From positions 154,778 to 218,777 of the forward strand of contig NW_003314263.1 of assembly GCF_000143415.4 (NCBI RefSeq): a stretch of DNA of 64,000 bases, written 5' to 3'. The translations under genes were made by a program, and so were the position numbers. Shown one piece after another: positions 30,309 to 43,300 of the stretch. The stretch is from Selaginella moellendorffii. Its lineage: Eukaryota > Streptophyta > Lycopodiopsida > Selaginellales > Selaginellaceae. The notes under the pieces were generated by a model. It was not told the origin of the DNA, did not search any database, and was given only the letters and a program-made list of their open reading frames with translations. Position 1 is the first letter of the stretch. Each line of letters opens with the position of its first letter.

Positions 30309-33185
30309 TGTAGCGCACTTGAACTTGGAGCCAAACTCCAAGCCCGTTATGCTACGAAACAAAGGTCCGGTACAATCCCACTAACACCAGCTCCCCGTAT
30401 CCAGCACTTGCACGCCAAATGGTGTCAGACGGAGTCTGGCACAATTTTAGCATACCGGTGGCCTAACGCGAGGAGGAGGGTACCTTACCAACTAGAGCAG
30501 CATGGAGCTTGGGCTTAGACCCAAGTCGGATGCAGAACAAGGAGCGACACAGCCCAGCGGGAGCCAAACTAATGTCTCAGGTAGTCGAACATGCATTCTA
30601 ACCAGTATCCCTACTATACATTTGGAACCCCCCCATAGCCCCCCCCCCCCCCCCCCCGCCGCCCTTGAGGAACACATGCTTTGGGCTTTCACCCCAAGCC
30701 TCCCTTAGTACCAGGAGTTAGTCTCTGGGACAAGCTCGAAATTTACTAAATATGAAATGTCTTTAGATTGCGCATTTGGACACAAGACGAACACCATTGT
30801 GTTCAAGCCAATCTCTACATTCCATAGATATGCCAAATGAGCTAATCTAGACACTTTTCATAAATAGCATTTGGGACAGAAACGAGACCAACACAAAAGG
30901 CGTGATAGCGAGGGTGTTTGGCAGACACGGTTGTGAGACACAAAATCACTAGGCCCCAAAGTGGAACTGGAGGGGCGCCACGTGGTAGTGGCCGAAGCAA
31001 AAGCCAAACAAGCGTAACACGTTTGGACTAAAAGCTCCACCTTGAAAGGTCGAGAGCGGGAGTGGAACTCCCAACGAAGTGCTCGAGGAACAAGCACAAA
31101 GAGAGCAATAAGCGAGGCTCCAAAAAGGGACCCAAAAGGACCAACACATGACACATGGAAGTGTCCGAGATGGACCTGAGATGGAGTCCGAGATGGAGTC
31201 CGAGATGGAGTCTGAGATGGACCCGAGATGGGACCCAAGATGGACCCGAGATGGAGTCCAAGATGGAGTCCGAGAAGGACCCAAAATGGAGTTCGAGGTG
31301 GAGTCCGAGATGGAGTCCGAGATGGAGTCCGAGATGGACCCGAGATGGAGTCCGAGATGGAGTCCGAGGTGGAGTTTGAGATGGAGTCCGAGATGGACCC
31401 AAGATGGGACCCAAGATGGACCCGAGATGGAGTCCGAGGTGGAGTCCGAGATGGAGTCCGAGATGGAGTCCGAGATGGATCCGAGATGGAGTCCGAGATG
31501 GAGTTTGAGATGGAGTCCGAGATGGACCCAAGATGGGACCCAAGATGGACCCGAGATGGAGTCCAAGATGGAGTCCGAGAAGGACCTGAGATGGAGTCCG
31601 AGGTGGAGTCCGAGATGGAGTCTGAGATGGACCCGAGATGGAGTCCAAGATGGAGTCCGAGATGGACCCGAGATGGAGTCCGAAGTCGAGACCGGGACTA
31701 AGACCGAGACCGGGACCAAGACCGAGACCGGGACCGAGACTGAGACCGAGATCGGGACCGAGACCGAGACCGAGGCCGAGACCGAGGCCGAGTCCGAGTC
31801 CGAGTCCAAATCCGAGTGTGAGTGCGAGTGCGAGTGCGAGTCCGAGTCCGAGGCCGAGTCCGAGTTCGAGTCTGAGAGGGTGAAAGCCCAAAGTGTTCGT
31901 CTCCCAGACCCTGGGGGGTTTGGTGAGCTCCAAAAGTATAGCAGGGGGAGGACTGTAGTGGAGCCAGTTTGGCCAGAAAAGGCCAGTTTGGCCCAGGAAG
32001 GCCAGACCCAGTGTTGGGTGATGAGCTGCCCACTAGGAAGTCCAAGACTAGAGTGAACACGGACCGACAAGCGGGGTAGCTTGGTGAAGTGTTCAAGAGC
32101 CGACTCTAGTTCCCCTGGGAGATCGACTGGCTGATGCTCCCAGTCCAAGTGTGGATGGCACTACCTACTTGGATACCTGGTGTGGCTCAACGGAACCTCG
32201 CTCTAAGCCCATGGCTAGAGCACCCAAGGGCAGAAGGCGAGGAGAGTACCCACGAGGCCCGCGTAGGGCCACAGTGTTCCGAAACGTTGCCCCAAAGTCC
32301 CAGACTGTGGAAAGGAAGAGGAGAAGCCCTCTAGTGTGGTGACAAGGGACACAGCCACACAGTAAGGAAGTCCTAGAGGATAGTTGGACTTAGTGGTCGG
32401 GCCTGTGGGCCTTGATCCAGTGGCAGTGTTGGCAAACACGGCCATGGACAGAAAGGGACTTGGTGGGGACCAGAAAGGAGATATTGGGGAAGGCTATTTC
32501 CCATGTCTGTGGGCATCCTAAGGATGCTAAGGAGTGGATCTGGGATGACCACTCTTGGACAGATAGCCCAGTCTTGGAGAGACGGGATTGCAATGCAGGT
32601 GGTGTTGGACCACCGATGTGACCAAGATGATTGGGCATGGCCTAGCGTAACGGGCGGGTATGTTGGTGGTGCCTTGGGGTGTCGGTCAAGGGATCGGACA
32701 CGTGGAGCACTTGGACCAAGTGCAAAAGTTGGATAGCATGGATGCCATTCGCGGGGCTAGCAAGCCCCAAGTTCTGAATGGGACTTATGGAGGTTGTGAA
32801 TGAGACTCCTCCAAGTGGTCGGAGGTGCGGTTAAGTGACTAAAGTAGAATGGAAAAATTAATCGCTTACAACAGTAAGCTATCATCCAGCGATATTGAGG
32901 GACTAGTCTCAATATGCGAGGGTTTTTGCTAAGCTAGTGCAAGACAGAGTAAAAGAGAACTAAGAGCCAGGCCGAGAATGCTTAGCTAAAAACACATAGG
33001 AGTTCCTACCTTATGTCCATTTGGCTAAGTACAGATGCTAAGCCCAGTAAACTAACACTTGGATAAAAGGGGCTATTGAAGGGAATCAGCAGTACTGACC
33101 TCCTGCCGTCATGGCAGTAAGGAAAGAGTGCCCGTAAGGACTGGTCGACAAGTATCTTTCGATACCCGAAGTCACATTTGCGACA
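30309..33185 (-). repeat. Family-B 5' LTR, split by a solo LTR
   Basis: It begins TGTAGCGCACTTGAAC and ends CACATTTGCGACA on this strand. The solo family-A LTR 30,932-32,870 sits inside at a point that is continuous in other family-B LTRs (35,140; 45,365; 51,405). Confidence 0.85.
30932..32870 (+). repeat. Solo LTR of LARD family A with minisatellite
   Basis: It begins TGTGAGACACAAAATC and ends AATCGCTTACA, with a duplication ACGGT/ACAGT (30,927-30,931 and 32,871-32,875, one mismatch). 31,155-31,890 is a minisatellite of GAGTCCGAGATGGA and GAGACCGAGACCGG units. It stays open in several frames on both strands because the unit length is a multiple of three; I do not regard those frames as genes. 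Confidence 0.9.
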
Positions 33186-33727
33186 CACCGACATATCAAC
33201 TCGTTACACTAGGCCATGCCCATTCACCTTGATCACATCGGTGGTCCAACACCACTTGCATTGCAATCCTGTCTTTCCAAGACTAGGCCATCCGTCCATG
33301 AGTGGTCATCCCAGATCCACTCCTTAGCATCCTTAGGATGCCCACAGACATGGGAAATAGCCTTCCCCAATATCTCCTTTCTGGTCCCCACCAAGTCCCT
33401 TTCTGTCCATGGCCGTGTTCGCCAACACTGCCACTGGATCAAGGCCCACATACCCAACCACTAAGTCCTACAGTCCTCTGGGACTTCCTCGCCGTGTGAC
33501 TGTGTCCTTGGTCACCACACCAGAGGGCTACTCCTCTTCCTTTCCACAGTCTGGGACTTTAGGACAACATTTCGGAACACTGTGGACCTATGCAAGCCTC
33601 ATGGGTACTCTCCCTGCCTTCCGCCTTTAAGTGCTCTAGCCATGGGCTTAGAGCAAGGTTCTGTTGAGCCACACCTGGTATCCAAGTAGGTAGTGCCACC
33701 CACACTTAGACTGGGAGCATTGACCAT

Positions 33728-34403
33728 TTCATAGCACCTATTCATCGACGATCATCTAAAGAGCTCAAGATTTTATGTTTAAATGTCAAGGAGATGTTGG
33801 AAAAGGGAGTTATTCGAAAGTCACGGAGTCTTTGGGCATATGAACCTCTTGTAACAAAGCCTGATAGGCATATTCATTTTTGCATCAACTATCGTTTTGT
33901 AAGTGACAATCTTGGATATGTATCTTCTTCCTCACATTGCTGATCTCTTGAATCGTCTGGGGAGAAGTTATTGGTTCACTAAGTTAAATCTTGTTTTTGG
34001 GTATTGGCAAGTACCGATGGTGAAAATATTCCCAAAATGGCTTTTTGTACACTGTTTGGTTTGTATAAATTTTTAGTGATGTCGTTTGGTTTGAACAATG
34101 CTCTAGCAACTTGCAATGGATGATGGACAAGATTCTTTGTGATATACTAGACGTAACTGCTGACTTTATCGATGATGTTTTCATCCACTCGGAGGGGACA
34201 TGAGAGGAATAAATCCGTGATGTTCATAAAGTGTTCGATCAACTATGAGAAGTTGATTTAAAGTTAAAGTAGTCGAAGTGTATGTTTAGGTCCAAAGGCA
34301 CAACTTATCTTGAGTACTACATTTCTTATAAGGGTTTGCAATTTAATTCTGAAAAACTTGTGGCTATTCTAAAATTCCCCACTCCAAAGTGTATAAATGA
34401 TGT
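33728..34403 (+). pseudogene. Decayed gypsy element D, RT part
   Basis: Frames broken by many stops still show RT blocks: a segment like MLEKGVIRKSRSLWA, ...FCINYR, WFTKLNLVFGYWQVP, MSFGLNNALATCN and a FIDDVFIHS catalytic box. It ends ...CINDV at the insertion point of a LARD and resumes at 57,727. It is older than the surrounding elements. Confidence 0.8.
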
Positions 34404-34761
34404 TGTAAGTGACTAAATTTTCCATTCTACTTTAGTCACTTAACCACACTTCCAACCACTTGGAAAACTCTCACTCACAACCTCTATAAGTTTTATTCCA
34501 AAATTGGGGTTTGCTATCCCCAAAAATAGCATCCATGCCACTCAACCTTTACACTTAGTCCAAGTGCTCCACGTGTCCGATCCCATGGTCGACACCCTAG
34601 GGTATCACCGACATATCACCCCAGTACACTAAAGCCATGCCTATTCACCTTGGTCACACCGATAGTCTAACACCACCTATCTCACAGTCCTGTCTTTCAA
34701 AGATTGGGCCATCCGTCTATGAGTGATCATCCCAGATCCACTCCTTAGCATCCTTAGGATG
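34404..34761 (-). repeat. Family-A 3' LTR, first part
   Basis: It begins TGTAAGTGACTAAATTTTCC and stops after CCTTAGGATG at the insertion of the next element. The remainder starts at 51,719. Confidence 0.85.
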
Positions 34762-35474
34762 TGTAGCACACGTGGTTTTGACCCTTTATTCTATGGTGAT
34801 TTACCATAGGATAACACTACGAAGCAGAACCTAAACCTTCTTTATGCCACGTGACACATGCCACATGTCATATGCCACATGTCCAAAGGACAGTGGTGGG
34901 GAACCTGAGGTTCAGGGCCTTAGGCCACTGAACGAAGAAACGGTGCCAAACTCCCAAGCATGGAGCCAAGGAGTGACGGAACCACACCACAAAGTAACTC
35001 CTGAGCATAAAGCTCAAGGAGCGAAGGGACAGGAGCCCGGAGCGATTTGGAACAGTTGTAGCACATATGAGCAAATCTAGACACTTTCTATAAATAGCAT
35101 TTAGGACCAAAATGAGACTAACACAAAGGGCATGATAGCGAGGGTGTTTGGCAGACATGGTAAGCTATCATCCAGCGATATTGAGGGACTAATCTCAATA
35201 CACGAGGGTTCTTGTCACTAGCCAGTGCAAGACATAACGAGACGGGAATTCCTTACTGGGCTAAGTATGCTTAGCTAATAGCACGTAGGAATTCCGTCCT
35301 TATGCTCGTCTGGTCTAAGTACACTCGAAATGCCCAGTTAACTCCACTAGCACAAGAGGGGCTACTAAAGGGATCCAACTATACCGATCTCCTGCCGTCA
35401 TGGCAGTAAGGAAAGAGTGTCCGTAAGGACCGGTCGACAAGTATCTTTCAATACCAAAAGTCACATTCGTGACA
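34762..35474 (-). repeat. Family-B LTR (left), internally deleted
   Basis: It begins TGTAGCACACGTGGTTTTG and ends TTCGTGACA. Relative to 50,584-51,718 it lacks a block at about 35,055. The polypurine tract (reverse, CTCTCCCCCCCTTGGGG) follows at 35,475-35,491. Confidence 0.85.
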
Positions 35475-36083
35475 CTCTCCCCCCCTTGGGGAAGATCGAC
35501 GTCCTCGTCGATGCATACCCGAGTCTAGCAAACCGTCAAAGAAACAACTCCGAAAGTTAATGGAAAGCACACTATGTGGGAAACACACCGACTTAAATGA
35601 GTTATGGAACTACCTTTCCTCTACGTCCAAAGACGTTAAGACTCAGACACCCTCCGGCCGTCACCGACAAGGAAATGACTAACGGAGTTAGCCACCCTTG
35701 CTGCTCTGAGTACCACTCGGCTTACAAAGGAATGATACATCCCTGCCCGCAGGGACATAGGGAGAAGGCCAGAGGCCCAACTTCCCCTGAGCAAGAAATC
35801 AACCCTGTCGGGAAGATTTAGAGAACTATTATAAACTGGCAGATTAAGTTGTTTACACGACCATGCCCCTTTTTCAAAAGTGAGTCATCGAGAGAGAGGC
35901 GGGGACTTGTGATCAGTCTATAATAGGTATCCCCATGGTTATGGATTGGACCCATGCACCGAAGTGCCGAAGTCAGCCTGCCAAAACTGACCCAAGTAAG
36001 AACGAACGAAAGAAACGACACTTTAATTTATAAAAATATATTACTTTATTAATTTGCAAGATTTATTACAAGATTTACAAAAG

Positions 36084-36377
36084 CTAGTTTTTATTACAAT
36101 TTTCATACTCCGTGACAAGCTCACGAGCATGTATAAGATTCCTAAGAGGTTCCCAAGTTGATTCACAAGTCAGGTAACCTTTCCACTTAACTAGATATTC
36201 CTTCACACGAGCCCGTCTCCGGAACCGGGAATCTAAGATAGTTTCCACTTCGTATTCAGGTTTACCGTCCACAGGTTTACCGTGGTGGTGGACGAATCTC
36301 CCCTTGACATGCAATATCCATAGTATAAGGAGCCAATAGATTGGCATGAAATACATTATGAACATTGGACATCTCAA
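36084..36377 (-). pseudogene. Second, diverged chromodomain copy
   Basis: Encodes RARVKEYLVKWKGY...STWEPLRNLIHA, a diverged duplicate of the chromodomain at 36,516. The 3' UTR motif GAAGTGCCGAAGTCAGCC is also duplicated (about 35,958 and 36,393), so the pol 3' end was tandemly duplicated or two elements recombined. Confidence 0.75.
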
Positions 36378-36515
36378 CAGGCAGATCCAACCGAAGTGCC
36401 GAAGTCAGCCTGCCAAAACTGACCCAAGTACGAACGAACGAAAGAAACGACACTTTAATTTATAAAAATATATGACCTTATTAATTTGCAAGATTTATTA
36501 CAAGGTTTACAAAAG

Positions 36516-38602
36516 CTATGTTTTATTACTATTCTCATACTCCGTGACAAACTCACGAGCATGTGTAAGATTCCTAAGAGGTTCCCAAGTTGATTCACAA
36601 GTCGGGTAACCTTTCCACTTAAATAGATATTCCTTCGCATGAGCCTGTCTCCGAACCCGAGAATCTAGGATAGATTCAGCTTCATACTCAGGTTCACCAT
36701 CCATGATTATTGGCGAAGGACGCATATCCGTAGAGAGTTCCACAGCAGGAAAATATGGTGCCAGTAAACTAACATGAAACACATCATATAGCTGAGATAA
36801 CTCATCTGGAAGATCCAACTTATAGGATACATCACCAATACGTTTTAGCACCCGATAGGGTCCAACATATCTCAGCAAGAGCTTCCGAGACAAAGAACCC
36901 TTAATGTTCAAGTTCCGGGAAGATAGCCACACTTGATCTCCCACTTGATAGGATACATCCCGACGATGCCGATCCTTATCACGTCGATACCTATCCTGAG
37001 CTTTTGCCCATCGCCTCAGTAGCTCTAGACCAACCTTGGCGTAGCTGCTCCGCATAAGTCTCAACGGCTGGGACCAACACTTCGGTCATTGGTTTTGGTA
37101 CAAAAATCTGTTGAGGAACCCCACGAGCATTCCCTTGCAGCATCTCCCATGGAGAACAGCCTATAGCGCTGTGAAATGTGTTGTTATAACATATTTCTGC
37201 TGTATCCAAATGCTCAACCCAATCGCGTTGGTCCGCCGCGACATAGTACCGCAGATAATCCTCAACTTGAGCATTCACACGTTCGGTCTGCCCATCAGTC
37301 TGAGGATGATAAGCCGTACTAAACTTTAACTTGGTACCAAACAACTGGAATAGTGTGCCCCAAAACTTCCCCGTAAACCTTGAATCTCTATCCGAGATCA
37401 TCTCTTCAGGAAGACCACGAACCCGCACTACTTCATGGAAAAAGAGCTTTGCTGCTTGTTTCGCATTCACTGTTCCCACAGTTGGAATGAAGTGTGCAAT
37501 CTTCGACAACCGATCCACAACCACCATCAAAGTATCATAGCCCTTAGACTTCGGCAAGCAAGTGACAAAATCAAGTGTCACACTTTGAAATGGCCATGCC
37601 GGTGCTGGAATGCACTGCAACTTCCCAGCCTGCTTCTCAGTTTTGCGCTTACATTGCTGGCATATAGGGTAGGAATGGACATAGTCTGCTACATCACCTT
37701 CCATACCAGACCAGAAAAATCCCTTTTTCAATGAAGCCAGAGTCTTTCGCTGTCCACCATGTCCCGCTGCTGGAACATCATGATGTTCCCTCATAAATAA
37801 CTGCTGCAAATCCTTAGAAGGAACATACAATCTTTCTTGCTTATAGAATATAAGCCCATCCTGAACTGAGAAGTGAAGCTTCGCATTAGTGTGACTAGCA
37901 ACTTTCGCTGCTTTGCTACCAAGGCTCTGCTTCAACAACGCCGCACGGCATAAGATTGCCTTCGCCAATGGATCACTTCCATACGAAGCCCAAACGTCTT
38001 CCAACCAATTCGAACTTATTGCCGATATTGCCCGGAATTGAGCTTGACGACTCAATGCATCCGGAACAATATTGTCTTTACCAGGTTTATATATGATTTC
38101 AATATCATATCTAGCAAGCTTCTCTTGCCAACGAGCCTGCTTCGGCGTAAGCTTAGGCTGCGTAGCAAAGTAGCTTAGTGTGTTACTATCTGTATAAACC
38201 TTGGTGTGTCCACCCAAGTAGTGTCTCCAGTGTTCTAGGGCTGACACGATAGCAAACATCTCTTTTCTCATGCGTTGGCCATCTTCGTTGAGTTTCATCC
38301 AATTTCTTGGAGTAGAACGCAACGGGACAACCATGTCACCTTAGCGTAACACCAACCGCTTTGTCACAATCTTGCTGTAACACGGCACCAATAGCATATC
38401 CAGACGCATCACAATGCACTTCGAAGGGTTTATCAAGATCTAGGATTCTGAGAATAGGAACCGTAGTCAAGATCTCCTTCAACCGTACAAAAGCACGCTG
38501 ACAAGCTGGTGTCCAATGAAACGGAATACTACTCTTCGTCAACTCAGTCAACGGAAGAGCAATTTTTGCAAAATTGCGGACAAACTTGCGATAGTATCCC
38601 GC
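36516..38602 (-). pseudogene. Chromovirus Pol C-terminal half: RT end, RNase H, integrase, chromodomain
   Basis: Collinear on the minus strand: RT end and RNase H (38,602-38,050), integrase zinc region and D-D-E core (about 37,770-37,230), integrase tail and chromodomain (about 37,000-36,516). An extra A at about 38,265 and a TGA at about 38,335 disrupt RNase H. A one-base frameshift at about 37,010 is shared with the copy at 25.8 kb. The upstream part is cut by the LARD at 38,603. About 95% or more similar by eye to 25,815-27,305. Confidence 0.9.
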
Positions 38603-40368
38603 TGTGAGACACAAAATCCCTAGGCCCCAAAGTGGAGCCGGAAGGGCGCCACGTGGTAGTGGCCGAAGCGAGAGCCAAACGAGCGTAACACGTTTGGACC
38701 AAAAGCTCTGACTTGAAAAGTCAAGAGCGGGAGTGGAACTCCCAACAAAGTGCTCGAGGAACGAGCACGAAGCGAGCAATAAGCGAGGCTCCAAAAATGG
38801 ACCCAAAAGGACCAACACATGACACGTGGAAGTGTCCGAGGTGGACTCGAGTCGGAGTCCGAAGTGGAGTCCGAGATGGACCCGAGTTGGAGTCCGAAGT
38901 GGAGTCCGAGATGGACACGAGTTGGAGTCCGAAGTGGAGTCCGAGATGGACCCGAGTTGGAGTCCGAAGTGGAATCCGAGATGGAGTCCGAGATGGAGTC
39001 CGAGGTGGACCCGAGATGGACTCGAGATGGACCCGAGATGGAGTCCGAGATGGAGTCCGAGGTGGACCCGAGATGGACCCGAGATGGACCCGAGATGAAG
39101 TCCGAGATGGAGTCCGAGATGGAGTCCGAGGTGGACCCGAGATGGAGTCCGAGATGGAGTCCGAGATGGAGTCCGAGATGGACCCGAGATGGAGTCCGAA
39201 GTCGAGACAGAGACCGAGACCGAGACCGGGACCGAGACCGAGACCGAGACCGGGACCGAGACCGAGGCCGAGGCCGAGACCGAGCCCCAGTCCGAGTCCG
39301 AGTCCGAGTCCCAGTCCGAGTCCGAGTCCGAGTCCGAGTCCGAGTCCGAGTTCGAGTCCGAGTTTGAGTCTGAGAGGGTGAAAGCCCAAAGCGTTCGTCT
39401 CCCAGACCCTGGGGGGTTTGGTGAGCTCCAAAAGTATCGTAGGGGGAGGACTGCAGTGGAGCCAGTTTGGCCAGGAAAGGCCAGTTTGGCCCAGGAAGGC
39501 CGGACCCAGTGTTGGGTGATGAGCTGCCCACTGGGAAGTCCAAGACTAGAGTGAACACGGACCGACAAGCGGGGTAGCTTGGTGAAGTGTTCAAGAGCCG
39601 GCTCTAGTTCCCCCGGGAGATCGACTAGCCGATGCTCCCAGTCCAAGTGTGGATGGCACTACCTACTTGGATACCTGTCGTGGCTCAACGGAACCTCGCT
39701 CTAAGCCCATGGCTAGAGCACCTAAAGGCGAAAGGCGGGGAGAGTACCCATGAGGCTCGCGTAGGGCCACGGTGTTCCAAAATGGTGTCCCAGAGTCCCA
39801 GACGGTGGAAAGGAAGAGGGGTAGCCCTCTGGTGTGGTGACCAAGGACACAGTCACACAGTGAGGAAGTCCCAGAGGATAGTGGGACTTAGTGGTCGGGC
39901 CGGTGGGCCTTGATCCAGTGGCAGTGTTGGCGAACACAACCAAGGACAGAAAGGGACTTGGTGGGGACCGAAACAGAGATATTGGGAAGGCTATTCCCCA
40001 TGTCTGTAGGCATCCTAAGGATGTTAAGGAGTGGATCTGGGATGATCACTCATGGACGGATGACCCAGTCTTTGAGAGACGGGATTGGAATGCAGGTGGT
40101 GTTGGACCACCAGTGTGACCAAGGTAATTGGGCATGGCCTTAGCGTAACGGGCCGATACATCAGTGGTACCTTGGGGTGTCAATCGTGGGATCGGACACG
40201 TGGAGCACTTGGACCAAGTGCTAAGGTTGGGTGGCATGGATGCCATTCTCGGGGCTAGCAAGCCCCAAGTCCTGAGTTGGACTTATGGAGGTTGTGAATG
40301 AGACTCCTCCAAGTGGTCGGAGGTGTGGTTAAGTGACTAAAGTAGAATGGAAAAATTAGTCGCTTACA
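38603..40368 (+). repeat. Family-A 5' LTR (1,766 bp)
   Basis: TGTGAGACACAAAATCCC ... AGTCGCTTACA. Minisatellite at 38,832-39,375 (GAGTCCGAGATGGA, GAGACCGAGACC, then GAGTCC runs). The downstream part has no recognised signal beyond the LTR itself. Confidence 0.9.
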
Positions 40369-40369
40369 A

Positions 40370-40384
40370 TTTGGTATCGAAGCT
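40370..40384 (+). promoter_or_regulatory. Primer-binding site of LARD A copy I
   Basis: TTGGTATCGAAGCTG, two bases after the LTR end, matches the initiator-Met tRNA 3' end (TGGTATC.GAGC) with a mismatch. Confidence 0.8.
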
Positions 40385-43300
40385 GTTCCTTAGTCCGACT
40401 TTTATTGGTGCTCAAGTATATCACCCTTGATGTTGGCATTGGAAGGTCCTAGGAGTGGGCCTATCCTTGAGGAGTAGCATGTTGAGAGGACATGGCTCTC
40501 CACTCAAGTTCATGCGTGAACTTGGGCACAATGTGGTGGATAGAAAAGGGCCAATAATGGAACGACTTTGGGATCTTGGGAACAGTATAAGGTCTCCTCA
40601 GAGAGCTGAGGATGTGATCCAAATAAGCGTTTGACGCAGCAAACGGGCTAACGTAGTTGTGATAAACAACTATAGTTGGGATCACGGGAAAGATGTAGAC
40701 TCCAAAACAATAAAGGAGTCACAAGATTATCCTCATATAGTTGAGGTTGGTGCTCATGAATGTGAGACCAGAGGTAATGACCGTGGGAGGTCAAATACGA
40801 AAGAGGACTCAAGTCCTTGAAATGGTAGCCGGGGCTACCTTTAATAAATGCTGGAACAACCCAAAGAGTTGGGGGGTGTACTTAGAGATGAGTTGGTATT
40901 CTTATCACATGGACAAGTAGTCCTAAGGGGCAAAGGTTGCCCCCAGAGAACAAAATCAAGTGTCAGAGTAACACTTGTGAAAATAGTCCTTTTGAGTAGG
41001 ACAGGAATGCAAGAAGTGTATTCCAGTGAGCTAGTGCCTCACAAGTAGGACCTTACGGGTCTATGGATTAACCAAGTCCAAAACTGCTAGATGACGCAAG
41101 TAGAGTCAAGGGATGGTCCTAAAAGGACTGATGGAAGCATTTGGACTAAGGTGTGTTGTACCCCACAAAGGATGGGGGGGGATCATAGGATCCAAGGATG
41201 AGAACAGAAGGTATCTCATCGATGGCAAAATGTGCCATGCTAAAGTCGTGGGAAAGGTGTTCCCAAAAAGAAAACAACTTTGACACAAAGTTGTGTGTGA
41301 CCTCTATGATGCAGTGCTAACGAATGGTTGGCATGAGAAAGCGTGGTATTGGTCTTGGCAAAGACTTAGACACAAAGTAGAAGTGTCATAGAGGTAGGCT
41401 CGTGGAGCCGATAGTGTGAAGACACCAAATGTGCCAAGGTGTGATACCTTGAGGCTACGTTGGTGGGTTCATGAGAACCCCTTGCCAAAGGAATCCCAAT
41501 AGAAATGGGAATGGCATAGCCTAAGTTGCAGAGCATGCAGTTGGAGTGTGGTGACCCAGATAATGATGGAGGTGTGGAAGCACCAGCAATGAGTTGTAGG
41601 ACTTGACAACTACGAGGCAACTAAGCAAGAGGTGCAAAATAATTGGTTAAACAGGTAGAAGGCAGCTACCCAAACCTTCTTAATGGCATAGGGAAGTTGG
41701 ATATACCCTTATGGGGGATAAGTTGCTTATGTTGCGATATAGTAAGTCAATGTCATAAAAGGAAATACTTATTGTCAAGGAAGCCGTCATTGGGACACCC
41801 GAACACTCTAGAACACCAAGAGGTGGTGTTTGATGTCGCAAGGGCAGTAGATAAGGCCCAAGGGACTAAGTCCCTAGTGAACGATGGATAGTAGGTGCTA
41901 TCCAAATGTCCAAGATGGCGGAGACAGGAGAAGACTGTCTACTCGAATTGGACAAAGCCAAAAATGGAATTTTGGCAAGGCTAGTGATAGGCATGCAAAG
42001 GCCCGTAAGCAACAACGTAATCCCGGTGTGTGGGATTATAGGGTGAGCATACCTAGATTGAGGAACCACTCCCTAGGCTATCGGGTAGGTTCATCCCTAA
42101 GAATACTTGCTAAGGCATGATAAAAAGTGCAAAGCTATCCTCCTAGTCTGGAAGAGAATGACCGAAGGAAAGGTGTGAAGCCAAAAGCAAGAAGTAAGGG
42201 GATAGAACCGAACCATAGGAATCGAAGGGCATAACCAAGGTTGGTTATGCCAGCTAGGAGTGGAGAATCAAGTGGGGGCTCGAGGGTGTTGCCGCTAGCA
42301 ACCATGATGCCATGGAGAGTCTAAAATATGGAATTGTCCATGTTAGACTATATGGTAATTGGAAAGCTTGCAGAAACGGGGGGCCTTAGCAAGCTGAGGG
42401 ACAGAGTTCCTTCAAGGTTCCCAAAGACGATTCTAGGTAGTTTAGTACCTAGAAAGACCAATTGTAAATGGTTCATGGAACGCGCGAAATCAGAGTGGCG
42501 CAGCAGAAGCGTGGTCTTGAAGCTTGCCATGAGGCAAGGCTATCAAGGTTAGGGAGGTAGTTCCCGAGTGTTCAAAGAGAGGGCTTTGAACGAAAGTCGA
42601 TGGTCAAGGACTTTCACGCTTATGCAGGAACCATGTTACAGTGGTCGGAGGACTTGCCAAGCGAGATTGGCACGTTGGGGGAACAAATACCCTAGTTGAA
42701 GGTGATAACTTCAAAAAGGGTGGGCCATGGGGCCGAGCATGGAGGAGTCCATGCATGATCACAGACATGTCAAGTGAGAGGACTTGGCAGTGCGGAGGAA
42801 CTAGGTTCCTAAGCTGTGATCTGTAGCGCGCTTTAAATATAAGTTGGTGCACCGGCGTGGGGAGTCACGCCAGGCATCTTGTGCGATGCCGTTCGTAGAT
42901 GCATATACGGAGGTTGGGTTTGAGTCCCAACCCTCTAGTGCTTGGGTTCGAGTCCCAAATCACTAGGGCGTGGTGATGGTTTGGAATATGAGGACACTCA
43001 TATGACTCGGTGGTCATGGACTCTCAGTGGGGAGACTGGTTTGGGCACACCGCCAAGCGAGGGATGCCTCGGAGTCGTGATGCACGGTTAGATTGCTTAG
43101 TGTGAAAGCTCGGCATATCTAACTTGAACGCTTTGGTGCAAGTGGCACCAAGGACGTGGTGAGTGAGATGGGGACACTTAATCTCAGTTGCTATGGACGC
43201 TTGGCCGGAAGGGCTGGCTTGGGCGCACCGCCAAGTGTGGGGGATGCCCCCAGGGTCGTAGTTAACAAGTTAAAGGGCTGGAAGACCTAGTACCTATTGG

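Larger units (their letters stand above)
23902..33185 (-). mobile_element. Chromovirus (Ty3/gypsy), family B, inserted in a family-A LTR
   Basis: Perfect 5-bp duplications CACCG flank it at 23,897-23,901 and 33,186-33,190. The right LTR (30,309-33,185) is interrupted by a solo family-A LTR. Gag, protease, reverse transcriptase, RNase H and integrase lie on the minus strand (30,117 to 25,815). The chromodomain end, 3' UTR, polypurine tract and part of the LTR (about 24.13-25.81 kb) are inverted relative to the rest. All coding parts contain stops. Confidence 0.85.
23695..33727 (-). repeat. Family-A 5' LTR, split by a chromovirus
   Basis: The LTR begins TGTAAGCGACTAATTTTTCC at 23,695, stops at 23,901, resumes at 33,191 after the chromovirus and runs to about 33,727. 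There it is truncated against decayed gypsy sequence within the GGGAGCATTGACCATTT block. The rejoined sequence matches 56,213-56,960. Confidence 0.8.

Noticed and set aside
31148-32056. Long open frames on both strands through the GAGTCC/GAGATGGA arrays (also 38.7-39.4 and 44.6-45.2 kb)
   Set aside because: The array unit is a multiple of three and lacks stops in several frames. The frames overlap on both strands and change length with array length. They are repeat artefacts inside LTRs.
42880-43300. tRNA-like GGTTCGAGTCC segment in the LARD internal region (GGGTTCGAGTCCC)
   Set aside because: It resembles a T-arm by eye, but I could not find a full cloverleaf around it.
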